A DNA stretch of 64,000 bases, taken from the NCBI GenBank assembly GCA_010645155.1, contig CM021312.1:5225158-5289157 (forward strand). The letters run 5' to 3'. The position numbers and the translations under genes are program-made. Positions 21,118 through 33,500 of this stretch are shown piece after piece. The notes beneath the pieces are model-generated. The model had not been told where the DNA came from. It searched no databases and saw nothing but the letters and a program-made list of their open reading frames with translations. Position 1 is the stretch's first letter. Every line of letters starts with the position of its first letter. This stretch comes from Tigriopus japonicus. Lineage: Eukaryota; Arthropoda; Copepoda; Harpacticoida; Harpacticidae.

Positions 21118-24100
21118 TAGTATTAATACTGGATGCGAACTCGCGGAATTTCTCCGGCACGCAACCTCCGGTATGAGGCCGAGATTCGTAAACAAGAAGA
21201 ACAAACCGCCATGTTGGGAGCGGAAAATCAAACGGAAATCGACCAAAATTCCAAAAGATAGTGCGCCAATCGGTGTTCCCTGTGTTTCAAGCGGGTCCAG
21301 CCAAGTCCTAGCCTTGGTAAAGGTCAACGCCATGCCCAAAAATCAGTCCGATGTTGGTGTTTCGAAGACATCCAGTTCACCCAAGAAAGAGTGAATGAAA
21401 TAGTGAATGAATGACCACATCATGGAGTGCGAATGAACCCACAAAGGTGTCTAGTCTAATCTACAAGATGACGATCAAAGTGATCAAATGAAATCTGATG
21501 ACGAGGTTACCTGCAATAACCTTCGGAAGTGATAGCCCTAACTAAAGCAAAAAAACGAATATGCACCGGACTCCGAGCCCAAATTCTTCTTGCAAAAGGA
21601 TTAAGAACCAACTTTCCCACGGACCAATACGGGGAGTTTCTTTACGCTCATCCATTGCACAACTTGAACAACTAAGAATATCTTACGATTACTTGAATTA
21701 TCAACAACAAAATATCGTTTTTTCCGAGCTCATATATCATCCGACTTAGTATTAGTATCTTTGAACTTACAATTGAACCCATCCATCAATATTTCAGGAA
21801 TTATCCTGAACTGAATTAACACATGCCAAACTTTGTATGAAATCAAGGTTGTTATAGGTTGTGAGATTGTCACCTTGGCATAACATGTTCTATAAATGAT
21901 GGTCCTTTTTCGAATTTCCTTTATTGTATGGTTGTGTCTTTTAGTTCAGGATAATAAGGACAGGTAAGATACTCTTAAGTTGTTCAAGTTGTGTGATGGA
22001 CGAGTGCGATAAAACTCCCCGTTTTGATCCGGGTGAGAGTATGTGGGGAAAGTTGGTTCTTAATCCCTTTTCATGAGGAATTTGCGTTCGGATTAAGGTC
22101 AATATAGAACAAAGAAAGAAGAAGTCCTCAGTGTCAAGAATTCGATCAAATGAAGAACAAATTAAGATGACTTTGAAACCTATCAGGTGGACCTACTAGC
22201 AATGGATGGGCTCAATATTTTGATCTGCCTTTGGAGTCAGTCAGCCCAAATTGGTGATCTGACAGTCTAACCCGGATTCCATGGACCCTCCCAAAGTCTT
22301 TAGAATGAAATGCTCCCATCAAGATTGAATTGTGTGGATTTTTTCATTCAATCTGATTGTTAATTCCTGGACAAGGGGATCTAAGAAGATCAATCAAACC
22401 TTATCAAGCCTGTAGAGCCTATCCCTGCAATGATAAGACATGATCCTTTGGTCCTGAAGGACCCTTAGCCCCAGTCCTGCGTGGTCCCGACCTTCTTGAG
22501 CCCCAAGACTTGAAACATTTTCAATCAAATCCACAATCAAGGCTTTAATCCTCATGTTTTTCACTCATTTTGTCTCAAGGACGTTGTGATTGCCTTTGTT
22601 CCTGTTCCAATCCGGATCAGATGGCTGATCTGATCCAGAACCGTCAAAAGTGCCCTTCAATGGTTATAGCCAACAACATCTCTGACTTGGACTCCATCTT
22701 GTTTCAAAATGAGACCATTCTTGTTCTTTCATTTTCTTATGGAAATGGTTCCTGCGTTGTGGAGGTGTTGAAGAGGATGGAAGATGAGTAACACTCCAGA
22801 TACCACCACAGATACTTCTGTTAAGCATTATTTCACTGAAGTTGGACTAATGGGTGAAGCAAGATTCCATCTACGTATTTTCCTCATTCTTATGAGGACT
22901 AAAATCCTTTAGAGAGTTGAATGTCAAAAGTTCATGAGACGAGTAAAAAGAGTGCTGGGACTTCTAAAATCAAGGTGAAGAACATCCAGTCCACAAATAT
23001 TAACACAAAAAGTTTGCGTGAATTCTTTCAAGACACATGTTCAACAGTTTTAGACATTAATATGGAATAAATGACGTCGTGTCAAAATATAGCCTCGGCC
23101 TCATACCATTTTTTCAAAAATCGGAGTTCGTGTCCACCCCTTTCAGGGGTTCCTGATTGAGCAAACAGGTTAAAAGTAAAGGTGTGGTAATGCCAGTAAA
23201 AAAAGGCCGTCACAAGTCCACAAGTACTTTTCAACTCCTCTAAATAATCGGAGCGACCTTCATACACGATTACTAGGGCCCGGAAAAATATTTGCAAAAA
23301 AGTGTCAAAATACCAAGTATACATTTTATTCAAAAGCCCTAGATATTTGCTAACTATTTGAAAAAGCCAGATATTTAGAGAAATATTTTTTGACAACGCC
23401 ATTATTTGGTATTTTTGTTTGAATGTACCGATTTTCCAAATTTGTTTTTGGTGAATTTGATGCATTTGACCGTATTTGGAGGAATACTTCAATTTGCCTC
23501 AATAGAGGGGGCAGTTTTTGTGTGTTCGACAATTATTTTTGGTTGTGAGTGTCTAATCTCAAAATCAATGCCATTTTGTAAAAAAATTTGTATTTTGGGT
23601 TCATTTTGGGTAAGCCTCATGAGCATTGGTCATTCATTTATTCCCCTCAATTTTGCCTGAAATATTTTTTCTGACTCAAATATTCGAGAATATTTTTATT
23701 TTTTCCTTGAAACAACAAAAACATTTAAAAAATCGAGCAGTAACGGAGAAATAATTTTAAAATATTTTATATTTTAGAAACTTTATTTCCGGGTTCTAAT
23801 GATCACCTTGCAGCTATCAAAATATGTATAGACACGAAAAGCACTCCTCTGCTCGGCGGATCGAGAGTAAAGGTGATTCAGGTGAGTAAGAACTCACCTA
23901 GCAAAATTTGTGATTTTGCGAAGACTACCCACCAGCGTTGCCATGTCTCAAAGAGGCAATTTGAGGATCTAAAGCTGCCTTTTGGCGGCCAAAAATGAAA
24001 AAAAAATGGCACTTGGCAGCCGTTTTTTGATTGATACATTATTATTGAAACTGCAAAGAAATCGTGCACCTAAAGAGAGATCCTTTTTTCAAAAAATTTC

Positions 24101-24538
24101 AAAGTCCTGTACATTTTTTGTAATGTGCGTGCTAGTAAACAATCTCATGCATGAGACAAAAGCGCCAACTTGACACTAGAGACAAGTGGCTTTCACGTGA
24201 AGCTTTGATTTTTTGCTTGATTTGATTTGTTTGATTTTTAGAAATTTCAGGAAGTTCCGCACATTAGTCTAACATACATTGGAAGGTTTGCAAAGCAAAG
24301 ATTTCATATCCCTGACCGGGTCACAGATATCTATAGATGCGAGATACTTGCCTATTTTTGAGAACAATTTTCACACATAGCTGACAAAAGGTTGTCCGAA
24401 TATTACTGAAAGTTCCGACAATTATTTCCCCCGAGTGTGTCCAAAATGCAGTAAGGGTATAACGTGGAATGATGCCCAAGTCTTAATTCCTCGAAGTAGT
24501 TTGTTCATGATTAGCAAAAATAGTCACATTTAGAGAAG
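21118..24538. other. gene-poor interval
   Basis: No convincing gene. A 73-codon frame at 22570-22791 begins just after a TTTGTCTCAAG acceptor-like sequence and starts with a Cys-rich stretch (GRCDCLCSCSNP), but has no recognised homologue. From 23080 to 24180 the sequence is AT-rich repeat-like DNA without resolvable termini. Confidence 0.4.
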
Positions 24539-24541
24539 TAA

Positions 24542-25783
24542 AGGCTGGTCTACACGTGAAACAAAACGGCAAATATTTGGTCAAATCCAAGACAAAATTA
24601 GCTTGATCGCAAATATTATTTTGTGTTTGTCAAATATTTCTGACTTTGAACATGTTGAAAAATTATTTGTCCTTAAGCTAACTTTGTCTCGTCGACAATC
24701 GAAATACACATCGATGCATGCAGGGTGTCCAATCTCGAAACGATTATTGTGAAGTAAAAAGTTTCAAATTAACGGATTGAAGGACAAAACAATATTCCTC
24801 TAACTTTTGGCATCAAGATCACCAAAATTGAACGTCATTTTTGAAAGATTGCAAGGATCCACGGAAATGGACGACATCAAAAGTCATCGATAATCAGTTG
24901 GTAGTGTTATAGACTAGTCACGTCTCAAAAGCGTCAACTGACAGTTCGGAGGAGTTTACTAGTGATGGGTTTGGAACCGGGAGTGCTGCCATTTTTTACT
25001 CGGAAGTTCATCATTGTTGATTAGGGCAGGTTGTATTGAACGTTTTCAAAAAGACCTAAACAGGGACCAATTTGGCAACACTCGAACTAGTTCGATTTCG
25101 AGTTCCATCAGTAGCTATACTTTTGGATTTCGAGTTGGCAGTGCTGCCATATTTTATGACGTCTCTAGTTGAGAAGATTAGTTGGGGGTCAACTTTTTGA
25201 CCTTAAAATCCAAAGTGGCAAAACTCGGCTAAAAATCCAACTCGAAACCCATCAGTAGAGTTTACAAGGTAGCAACGTTGCCAAATGGCAGTTATGGCTG
25301 CCAATGTTCACCAAAACAATTCGACAAAACCAAATGCCAGTGGAGAGTAGAGGTCATAAAATGGTTGGGGGGACAAGAAAATGACTGAAAATGACAGTAG
25401 ATATTGTCAAGGTCCATAGCGTGGCGTTATGCCTAAGACTTTCCATCCAAATTAAATGAAACTGAAGGAAAGAAAAAAAGTCTTGGGCAGAAAGCAAGAT
25501 TGAGTAAAAAATGTCGTTAAAACGTGACAATATGTGGCAGTATACAATTCACTTTCTAAATTACGGGACTCTGCTAAAGGTGACTGGTTTTCATAAAGTA
25601 TTTGGCAGTGCCAGTTCGAAACAATTTGAAAAATGGGCAACACTTTGGGCAAGGGGAAAAATATTTGACAAACTGCACGGTCTCGTGTAGAAGCAACAGA
25701 AAGGAAACATTTGGCAAACACCAAACATTTTCGGAATATTTGACAAATAATCTAGCCAAAATGTTTCATGTGTAGACCAGCCT
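24542..25783. mobile_element. non-autonomous DNA transposon, copy A (TIR AGGCTGGTCTACACRTGAAAC)
   Basis: The terminal inverted repeats are AGGCTGGTCTACACGTGAAAC (left) and AGGCTGGTCTACACATGAAAC (right, reverse strand). A 3-bp direct repeat TAA flanks it (24539-24541 and 25784-25786). Removing a nested hAT element and one copy of its target duplication leaves about 936 bp. It is homologous over its whole length, in inverse orientation, to copy B at 26016-28076. No transposase was seen. A 3-bp duplication fits PIF/Harbinger-like elements best, but the superfamily is inference. Confidence 0.88.
24960..25257. mobile_element. hAT MITE nested in copy A
   Basis: A 298-bp insert with ends TAGTGATGGGTTT and, reversed, TACTGATGGGTTT. 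It is flanked by a perfect 8-bp duplication GAGTTTAC (24952-24959 and 25258-25265). Copy B lacks it and shows the uninterrupted site near 27660-27680 (GTAAACACCTCCGAAC). Confidence 0.92.
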
Positions 25784-26015
25784 TAACAACATTTTACAGT
25801 GAAATATTTAGTAATTTAGCAACTTAATAAACTTGATATATATTTGTTCAAAGTCATTCTTATCGCTACTTCAACTACTTCATTATGGACATAGTCAATC
25901 GAGATTGTGCTACAGTTACAGCTGTTGAAGAGCAAAGGTTGCACGTTAAAACTTGATATTTTCGAAGTTGTGCCCAAACAAACATATTTCCCTCATGCCA
26001 AAGTTGTGTTGGTTT

Positions 26016-28076
26016 AGGCTGGTCTACACATGAAACATTTTGGCTAGATTATTTGTCAAATATTCCGAAAATGTTTGGTGTTTGCCAAATGTTTCCTTTC
26101 TGTTGCTTCTACACGTGAACGTGCAATTTGTCAAATATTTCTCCCCTTGGCCAAAGTGTTGCCCATTTTTTCAAATTGTTTCGAACTGGCACTGCCAAAT
26201 ACTGTTTGAAAACCAGTCACGTTTAGGAAAGTCCCGTAATTTAGAAGGTGAATTGTATACTGCCACATATTGTCACTTTTCAACGACATTTTTCTAATCT
26301 TGCTTTCTGCCCAAGACTTTTTTCTTTCCTTCAGTGTCATTTAATTTGGATGGAAAGTCTTACGCATAAAGCCACGCTATGGACATTGACAATATCTACT
26401 GTCATTTTCAATCCTTTTTCTTGTCCCCCCAACAGGGTGGGCATTTTTCGACATCGAGAGCATTTTGGACACCCTAGTGTCCAAAAGTGTCCAAAAGTGT
26501 CCAAAAGTGTCCAAAAATACCCAGAAGGTGTCCAAAAATTCCCAGAGGGTGTCCAAAAATCCCCAAAAGATGTCCATAAGTGTCCAAAAGTCCAACAAAC
26601 GTAAAAGAAAGTTATACAAATCAGACGAAAAACCAGTTACACTACATAAGTAATTGAATTCTAAAGAATGCATGTTTGTGTACTTAAACAAAAACAGTTC
26701 TATTAATGGGAACATTACTCGGAGAAATAAACTTTGCCATGATAACATGTTAATACCTTGTTAAAAAAATAAATGTTTTGTTTATACAATATGGTAAAAT
26801 GTGTGTAACTGTTCAAAATGTTTCAAGATTTACATTTTATTTCCTCATCTGTAAACAAGTTACGTCTTTTTTAATAGTAAAACAACACTGCTTTAATTCT
26901 TTGGCAAAAGCATTATAATATCCACATTGCAATCTGATATCAGTTTGAGTGTGCTTTCTTATAGTTAACATTTTTTGGACAGTCAGGTCAAAAGACTTCT
27001 TGCCTCTTGGATGGGAAACACTTGCAACAATGATAAACTTTGGAATATAAATCAAAATACTAAGTAACCTTCCCTTGTCACAAATCAAGACACAATTAGC
27101 TTTAAAATGTACTCGCATACTATGTTTAACATGAAGTGTGGTGTGAGCGTGTTATTAGTAGTCCCAGTCTCACATTCGTTTGTTCGTTCATTCCTTCAGT
27201 CGATCATTCTTTCCCACATTTTGAACGATGCTCGGTGGTCAAATGAAAAGAGTGGAAAGTTCAAATGTCCAGTTTGGCCTTCAAGTTAATGGCTCATTTA
27301 ATGTATTAAGTGTAAGTTTCTTATGCTGAATTGACTTATTCTTGCTTAGATTTCGTCAAGTGACGTTTATTTTGGAGAGAAAGTTTGTAGAATGTTATTC
27401 TAAAAATGTTTTTAACCATTATTTTTCGAATTATTATTTTTGGACACTTTTGGACACTCCTATTTTTGGACAGCCTTATTTTTGGACACTTTTGGACACC
27501 TTTTGGACAGGGGTGGACAAAATGTCCAAAAATCAAATGCCCACCCTGCCCCCCAACCATTTCAAGACCTCTACTCTCCACTGGCATTTGGTTTTGTCTA
27601 GTTGGGTTTTGGTGAACATTGGCAGTCATAACTGCCACTTGGCAACGTTGCTACCTTGTAAACACCTCCGAACCTGTCAGTTGCCGCATTTGAGACGTGA
27701 CTAGTTTATAACACTACCAACTGATTATCGATGACTTTTGATGTCGTCCATTTCCGTGGATCCTTGCAATCTTTCACAAATGACCTTCAATTTTGGCGAT
27801 CTTGATGCCAAAAGTTAGAGTAGTATTGTTTTGTCCAGCAATCCATTAATTTGAAACTTTTTACTGAACAATAAAGGTTTCGTCATTGGACACCCTGCAT
27901 GCATCGATGTGTATTTCGATTGTCGACGAGAGAAAGTTAGCCTAAAGACAAATAATTTTTCAACATGTTCAAAGTCAGAAATATTTGACAAACAGAAAAT
28001 AATATTTGCCACCAAGCTAATTTTGTCTAGGATTTGACCAAATATTTGCCGTTTTGTTTCATGTGTAGACCAGCCT
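26016..28076. mobile_element. non-autonomous DNA transposon, copy B, inverted relative to copy A
   Basis: It has the same terminal repeats as copy A, AGGCTGGTCTACACATGAAAC at both ends, with flanking TTT (26013-26015 and 28077-28079). Excluding a nested 1116-bp hAT element and its 8-bp duplication it is about 937 bp, the same as copy A without its own insert. The copies lie 232 bp apart and could form a long hairpin. Confidence 0.88.
26433..27548. mobile_element. hAT-like element with GTGTCCAAAA subterminal arrays, nested in copy B
   Basis: The ends are CAGGGTGGGCATTTTT and, reversed, CAGGGTGGGCATTTGAT, with a perfect 8-bp duplication CCCCCCAA (26425-26432 and 27549-27556). Copy A carries the unoccupied site as TTGGGGGG at 25365-25372. 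Within about 150 bases of each end are many GTGTCCAAAA units (left) and TTTTGGACAC units (right), in opposite orientation. No transposase frame was recognised in the 1116 bp. Confidence 0.92.
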
Positions 28077-28492
28077 TTTTGAAATGTTGTGATTAAATAA
28101 TGTGAAGTTAACGTGCAGAACCATGCCTCTGGTCTGACGGGTCATTCTTGACAGGCCCTGACCGATTGGGGCATTTTAAGGCGGACCAAGTGGCCGTGAC
28201 TTCAACCCGATAAACGAACTTGTTTGGGCACAACTCCTTGGAAAACGTCACAGCCAAAGGTCAGCTGGGGCCTGAAAATTGTCCAAGAAAATGTTAGGCC
28301 TGTCTGCCCCAGCGGCTCCTCTCTGGGAACTCTATGGCTTTTCTACGGTAAATGAATGGAGTAGAATCAGAAACCCAGATCCAATTTTGAAACATGGACA
28401 CTTTCCAACAAGATCACACCCCTTTCTTAAACAAAAATCAATATAAAACTACAACACTTCGTGCCAACTTAAAGATTCATTTGTTGGATGTA

Positions 28493-29019
28493 CAGTCGAA
28501 TCTCCATATAAGAACATTCTCGGTCAGCGGCAAAATAGTTCTTATATCGAGATTGTTCTTATATCGAGACTCGAGAGAATTGGCCCAATAAATGAGCCAA
28601 AAAAATTTTTCTCAACACCTTCTTTTAGAAAAGTAATTTGAAAGAGTTATTAAAATAACTTTTCATAGTTAGGTTAGGTTAGGTTAGGTTTAAGTTAGGT
28701 TAGGTTAGGTAAGGTTACGTTGGGCTTAAGTTAGGCTTAGTTTCAATTAGCTAGGAGACGCGTCAAAACGGCGTACAGTTAACGTCCATAAAATGTTTTG
28801 GTTTCACTTTGTTTTTGTTTTTTTGCCGCCCTTGCTGTGACCACTTTTGGCCAAAAAATAGACCAAATCTCTGAGAATGGTTCTTATATCGGGATTGACG
28901 AAAATTAAACAGTTCTTATATCGAGAATCCTTATGTACTAAAATTTTGGTCAGCAGGAAAATTGTTCTTATATCGAGAAAAGTTCTTATATCGAGAATTC
29001 TTATATCGAGATTCGACTG
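28493..29019. mobile_element. pogo/Tigger-like MITE carrying TTAGG repeats
   Basis: A 527-bp element with termini CAGTCGAATCTCCATATAAGAA and, reversed, CAGTCGAATCTCGATATAAGAA, flanked by TA on each side (28491-28492, 29020-29021). The CAGTnGAAnCTCGATAtAAG-type terminus and TA target are those of pogo/Tigger elements (family knowledge). The motif TTCTTATATCGAGA recurs several times inside both ends. No transposase. Confidence 0.85.
28669..28715 (+). repeat. interstitial (TTAGG)n array
   Basis: Four TTAGG units, a short interruption, then three more, inside the pogo-like MITE. TTAGG is the common arthropod telomere repeat. The position, within transposon termini, shows it is not an actual chromosome end. 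Confidence 0.85.
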
Positions 29020-29805
29020 TATTCCTTCCACAATGAACTATACAATCCGAGAAAAAGCTCTAAATTAAACAAGTCCCTTTCCCTGACCTTGTTTTGGATG
29101 TTTCATACATTATCCGTTCCCCAACAAGGACGTAAGTCCAAAAGGAAAGTGCACGACTATTGTTCCTCTCTCTTGCTCTTTATTTCCATCCCTGGCCTAT
29201 TTGGATATTGCCTTTCTTACATAATTGTACTCTTCTATATTTAATGGGTCTTCCTATGAGATTATGAGGCATAATTTTCATCCGTATTATTTGCCTTTTG
29301 TGTCTGCATACGTAGTGTCAAAAACAAAATAGTTGACTGAACCTGAGGAATATTTGTTCACAGCAACCTCTTCATGTTTAAAACTAAGTATGGTTATTCT
29401 TGGTATTCCAAGAAAAGACTTGAAGAAGTAAGGGTAATAAATAAGTTTTTGTCTTGAGACAAAAAAAGATAACTTACACTCCTGATAAGATACTTACCAA
29501 GAGTGATTTTTTAAATTTGAAATGTCAAGTGTTACCCGTTAACTGCTACTCGACTACGATTGTGCCCATGTGTTAACTCTTTTTATACTTGAAATCAAAT
29601 CTGAAAAGAGCCCAAAAATGCGTTTTCACGACTCTGGCAAAGATCTTTTAACACATGCATTTATTTCTTACTTTTTCTTTTTCTTACATCTTCGTATAAA
29701 TATTTAGGACGAAATTTACAGTATAACAATATATATACAATGTTGTGCGACACTTTGACTAAATGGATCATGGCCTATTGTTACGTTTTTTCAATACCAT
29801 AGGTA
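29020..29805. other. gene-free spacer
   Basis: AT-rich sequence between two DNA transposons, with no gene or repeat recognised. Confidence 0.4.
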
Positions 29806-29807
29806 TA

Positions 29808-30544
29808 CAGGGTGGCTCTGAATTAGTGACACACGGAAAAAGCTTAATAACTCATTTCTGAAAGGGTTGCCAAAACATTATCTTATCAAAATTTCATTTC
29901 CGAGGGTCAAATCTTGACATACTGTATTATCATTAAATATGACCTCCTCTAGCGCGTGCCACGCCCTTCGGCCTCTTGATGACGCTGGTGCAACTGTTAC
30001 ACACCACATATTTGGGTATTTTGGTCCAAACCGCCTCAGCGACGGCCATGAGGGCGTCCTTACTGGGCCTGGGGACGGCATTGGCCTTCCTCTCTTCCAT
30101 CCCCTATATGGCAAAGTCAAGGGAATAGCTGTTAGGTAATGAAGGAGGCCAAATAGACTGGGCCCAAAAGTGATCAAAATTAGTCACACACCTTTCTTGC
30201 ACAATATTGGCCGTGTGTGCTGGAGCGCCGTCCCGCTGGTAGCACACAGAGGCTTCAGCAAACTCCTCCCTGATCCACGGCACGCCAGATGAAGCTGCGG
30301 CCAACGCCGAGGCTTTTAATAATGGCCTGGATGGACTGGCTACACTTTTGCATTTCCAGCACAGCTACATGTTTATTTTCCAAGTCCATCTTCTCACTTC
30401 TAAAATATTTGACTAACTGAAAGCTAGGTAAACAAATCAGCTGACTCTGAACATTTTTGTTTTTCACACTGTCACCTCTGAGACACACTCAAATTGAGTT
30501 ATTTAACTCTGAAGTTGATGTTTCACTAATTCAGAGCCTACCTG
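29808..30544 (-). pseudogene. mariner-like transposon remnant
   Basis: Termini CAGGGTGGCTCTGAATTAGTGA and, reversed, CAGGTAGGCTCTGAATTAGTGA, flanked by TA. On the minus strand an N-terminal helix-turn-helix is recognisable (SIQAIIKSLGVGRSFIWRAV), then, after a large internal deletion, the catalytic segment with YQRDGAPAHTANIVQE and WPPSLPNSYSLDFAI, corresponding to the mariner QQDGAPAHTA and WPPSSPDLNPLDF blocks. At about 737 bp it has lost around half of a typical 1.3-kb element, and the coding parts are in different frames with stops. It is inactive. Confidence 0.9.
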
Positions 30545-30546
30545 TA

Positions 30547-33500
30547 CATCGTAAAATGCTTAATTGGTTTCTAACTTCCCGTCCAAAAGAAGGTTTTGTT
30601 GGTTAGCTTATGATTTTTTGTTCACATTTTTGCAAGCGGAATGGTCTTACGTATACTAAGAAGAACGAGTGAAAATCATTTTCGGAGGAAAGTCCATGTG
30701 GAATAAGAAGTTTGTCCTAATGCACTTGTTTTTGAAAAGTTTGTTAAAAAAACTTACAATCCATTATGTAACGATGTTACCGATGAAGGAAACATGTTAA
30801 TTAGAACTAGTGTAAATCGTTGACCCAGTGATTTCGCTATTTCATCTTCATGAAACATTACTGCTAATCGTGTTCACGTAACGAAGAGTTGACTGTACCT
30901 AAACATTGCAAATCGTCGTTAAAAAAGTTTCCAAACACATAACTGAATAGGAGTAAGGAGAAAAAGCTAAATTCGTTAGACATTACGCCGACCCGAAGAG
31001 AACAAAAAAGCTACTTCAAGAATAACTAGCCAAGAAAAATGGTCTAATTAAATATCGAGCCTGTTCTTCGAACAGTATCGCCCTTTTAGTCTGCTCGAGC
31101 ACGAATCTTATCAAAAGAAATATACGACTAGTGCAGTTTTCCCTTGATTTGGTCAAAAGGGCTCCAAACGAGCGGGTCTGAATTATCAAGTAAATCGCCC
31201 ATTTGCCCAATGAAATATTGGCTTGCTAAACGACTATTGGCGATCGCTTCAAAGTTGGCCAAAAATACAATGAACTTCGTTGTGGCCGGAGGAGATGGTT
31301 GACTTTCAAATTGAAGCCATCGCGCTCTAACTCCATCCTTAGGCATTATTTTTTTCTTTCACGGTAACTGACCTGTACAGACCTATCTTAAATGCATTTG
31401 TCTTCATATTGTCATGCTTTAAACCCACTATTGTTCTATTCTAGACCTAAAAGTGCATCGAACCAGCTACCAAGGACGGAAAAAACTTGGTGGGAGTACT
31501 CAAGGATCTTGGAATGCTTCATCTTTTAATGGCAACGGCCGTTATTATTATCCATTGATTGTAAAAATGGTACATTATCTTCTTAACAGCTCGATGGAAA
31601 AATGATAAAAAGAGACTTGTTCGTCCTATCTTCCAAAGTTGGTTTTCATGCGAGGAAATCATGGTATAAAAAGGAACTTGAAACAACGTGAGATGCATTG
31701 ATCTAATCTAAGGATTTATTAACTGGGTTTCTAAATTACATGTCAAATAACCAGTTATAAAGAGCGAAACATTCCTTCGGCCTTCTCTTGCACAAGGAAG
31801 TAAAATAAAAGAATACATGTTAGAAGGAAAGTTGCAAAGTTATTCATTGCGATTTTGATGTTAACAAGCAAAAAAGAAGGTGCGATTCAAAAAGTAAGAA
31901 ATTTAGAAGAATAGATTAGCATTTCAATTTCAAAAGGTTTGCTTAAAAATACCGTATTCTTGAAAAACAATTATCTGTTTCTAGAAAAAAGTGCATTCTC
32001 TAAAGGTTGAATGGAAACCATCTATTGGGCATTTCTAGTCATGATTGGACACGCTTGAAAACACGCCTTATTTTTTGTTTCGAGGTCTTTCCTTTTAACC
32101 AACAAATTAGATCAGCAAAAATATCTGTCGGGTAAAATTTCATTTCTTCAGTTCTATTTACGGCTATCAACAACAAAAGGTAAATGTAAACTCACTTATG
32201 CATGAGAGATCCTTAGAAAACAAACCACAACTGATTGAATTTCAAATCTGTCTTTATAAGAACTCGAACTTTTGTTCAGTATACAACATAATGACCAAGC
32301 AGCAATCGACAAAACTGAAGCATCAAAGTAGGACCAGCTTTTTTTTTGCACCAAAAGCATCACTATTATGAAACAGAGTCCCGCCGTAAATAAAAGAAGA
32401 GAAATGCTTCAGATCATTCAAGAAAAATCTGAAAGTGTATGTGAAAACCCTCCCATTGTAACTTCCGATGTGACCTACAGAAACTTATTCAATTTAGAAC
32501 ATGCTAAAATAAATGTAACAACTCACTTTTTAACAAATGTACGACCAGAAAATAATCATCAAGGGAATCAAGGGAAAGTTAGGCTTAATCGTCAACACAG
32601 TTTAAAAGTCACGTAATTAAGCCTAGATAAGGCGCCCTTTAGAATTAAGTAGTTTCAAAACATCAAGAGAATCTAGTTCCTGAAATTAGACCAAAAATTA
32701 GTCTATGACTGACAAGTCTAGTATACACAACAATTTTCCTCGTCTTAAAGTCACCCGTTGAATATATTGACCGATTCCAATCGCGATTACCAATAAAACT
32801 GTCCCATGAACCGTCTTGTTTTTTGTACCCGTTTTAAACCCTAGCAGTTTCTTCTTACGTGATGAACCGTTTTGTTACGTAAGAAACGGGATCGTCCCAA
32901 AACTTGTATCCAATTATTTCCCCCTTCGGTGGGCTTCAAAAGTTTCAGATTCTCCCGTATTAGGAAATTAACTGACAGACTAGCTAATTGAAAAACATTT
33001 TTTAATTGAAAACTAAGATTTCCGACATTTAGACATCAACAAAATCAAAGTGCCAGACAGATAATCAAATAGAGCAAGACGTTTAATTTTGATGCTTGAG
33101 CTCAACTCGGCAAAACTTTCCCTAATCCGGAATTCCTAATTTCTAGTGGAATGCCCCAGAACGGTTTGAAAGAGTGGTTTTGGCTCAAAATCTTTGGCTC
33201 ATCTGTCTCCGGGTCGTCCTGTTCTTGGTTTGACCTTGACGATTGATGGTTGTTTCCATTGGTCGTCGTACAAACAAGATCAACCAAAGCGGGGAGCGAC
33301 AACTTGTCGATGTTTCAATGGCGTTGATCCTCGCAAGCTCAAACTCATCGTCCGAAGAATGGACTGAGAAAAGTGCATGCAACTCCTGCCATTGAGATGT
33401 AGGGCCATGCTTTTAGAGAAGCATTCATGGATAGGTTGCTTGTTAACGACAATAGGGAATGGATGTTGAACATAAAGTCAAAACAGGGTGGGGGCACATT

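Noticed and set aside
22570..22791. Possible exon with GRCDCLCSCSNP after an acceptor-like site, and a weak collagen-like GPEGP stretch at about 22458
   Set aside because: The upstream Gly-Pro stretch is only a few residues and is bounded by stops; no partner exon or homologue was recognised.
26040..26297. Open frame MARLFVKYSENVW shared by 25574-25759 and 26040-26297
   Set aside because: The similarity only reflects the inverted copies of the non-coding transposon; no conserved domain and no full frame.
33102..33391. Two overlapping minus-strand frames, possible exon
   Set aside because: The frames compete, the acceptor lacks a pyrimidine tract, and no homologue is recognised.
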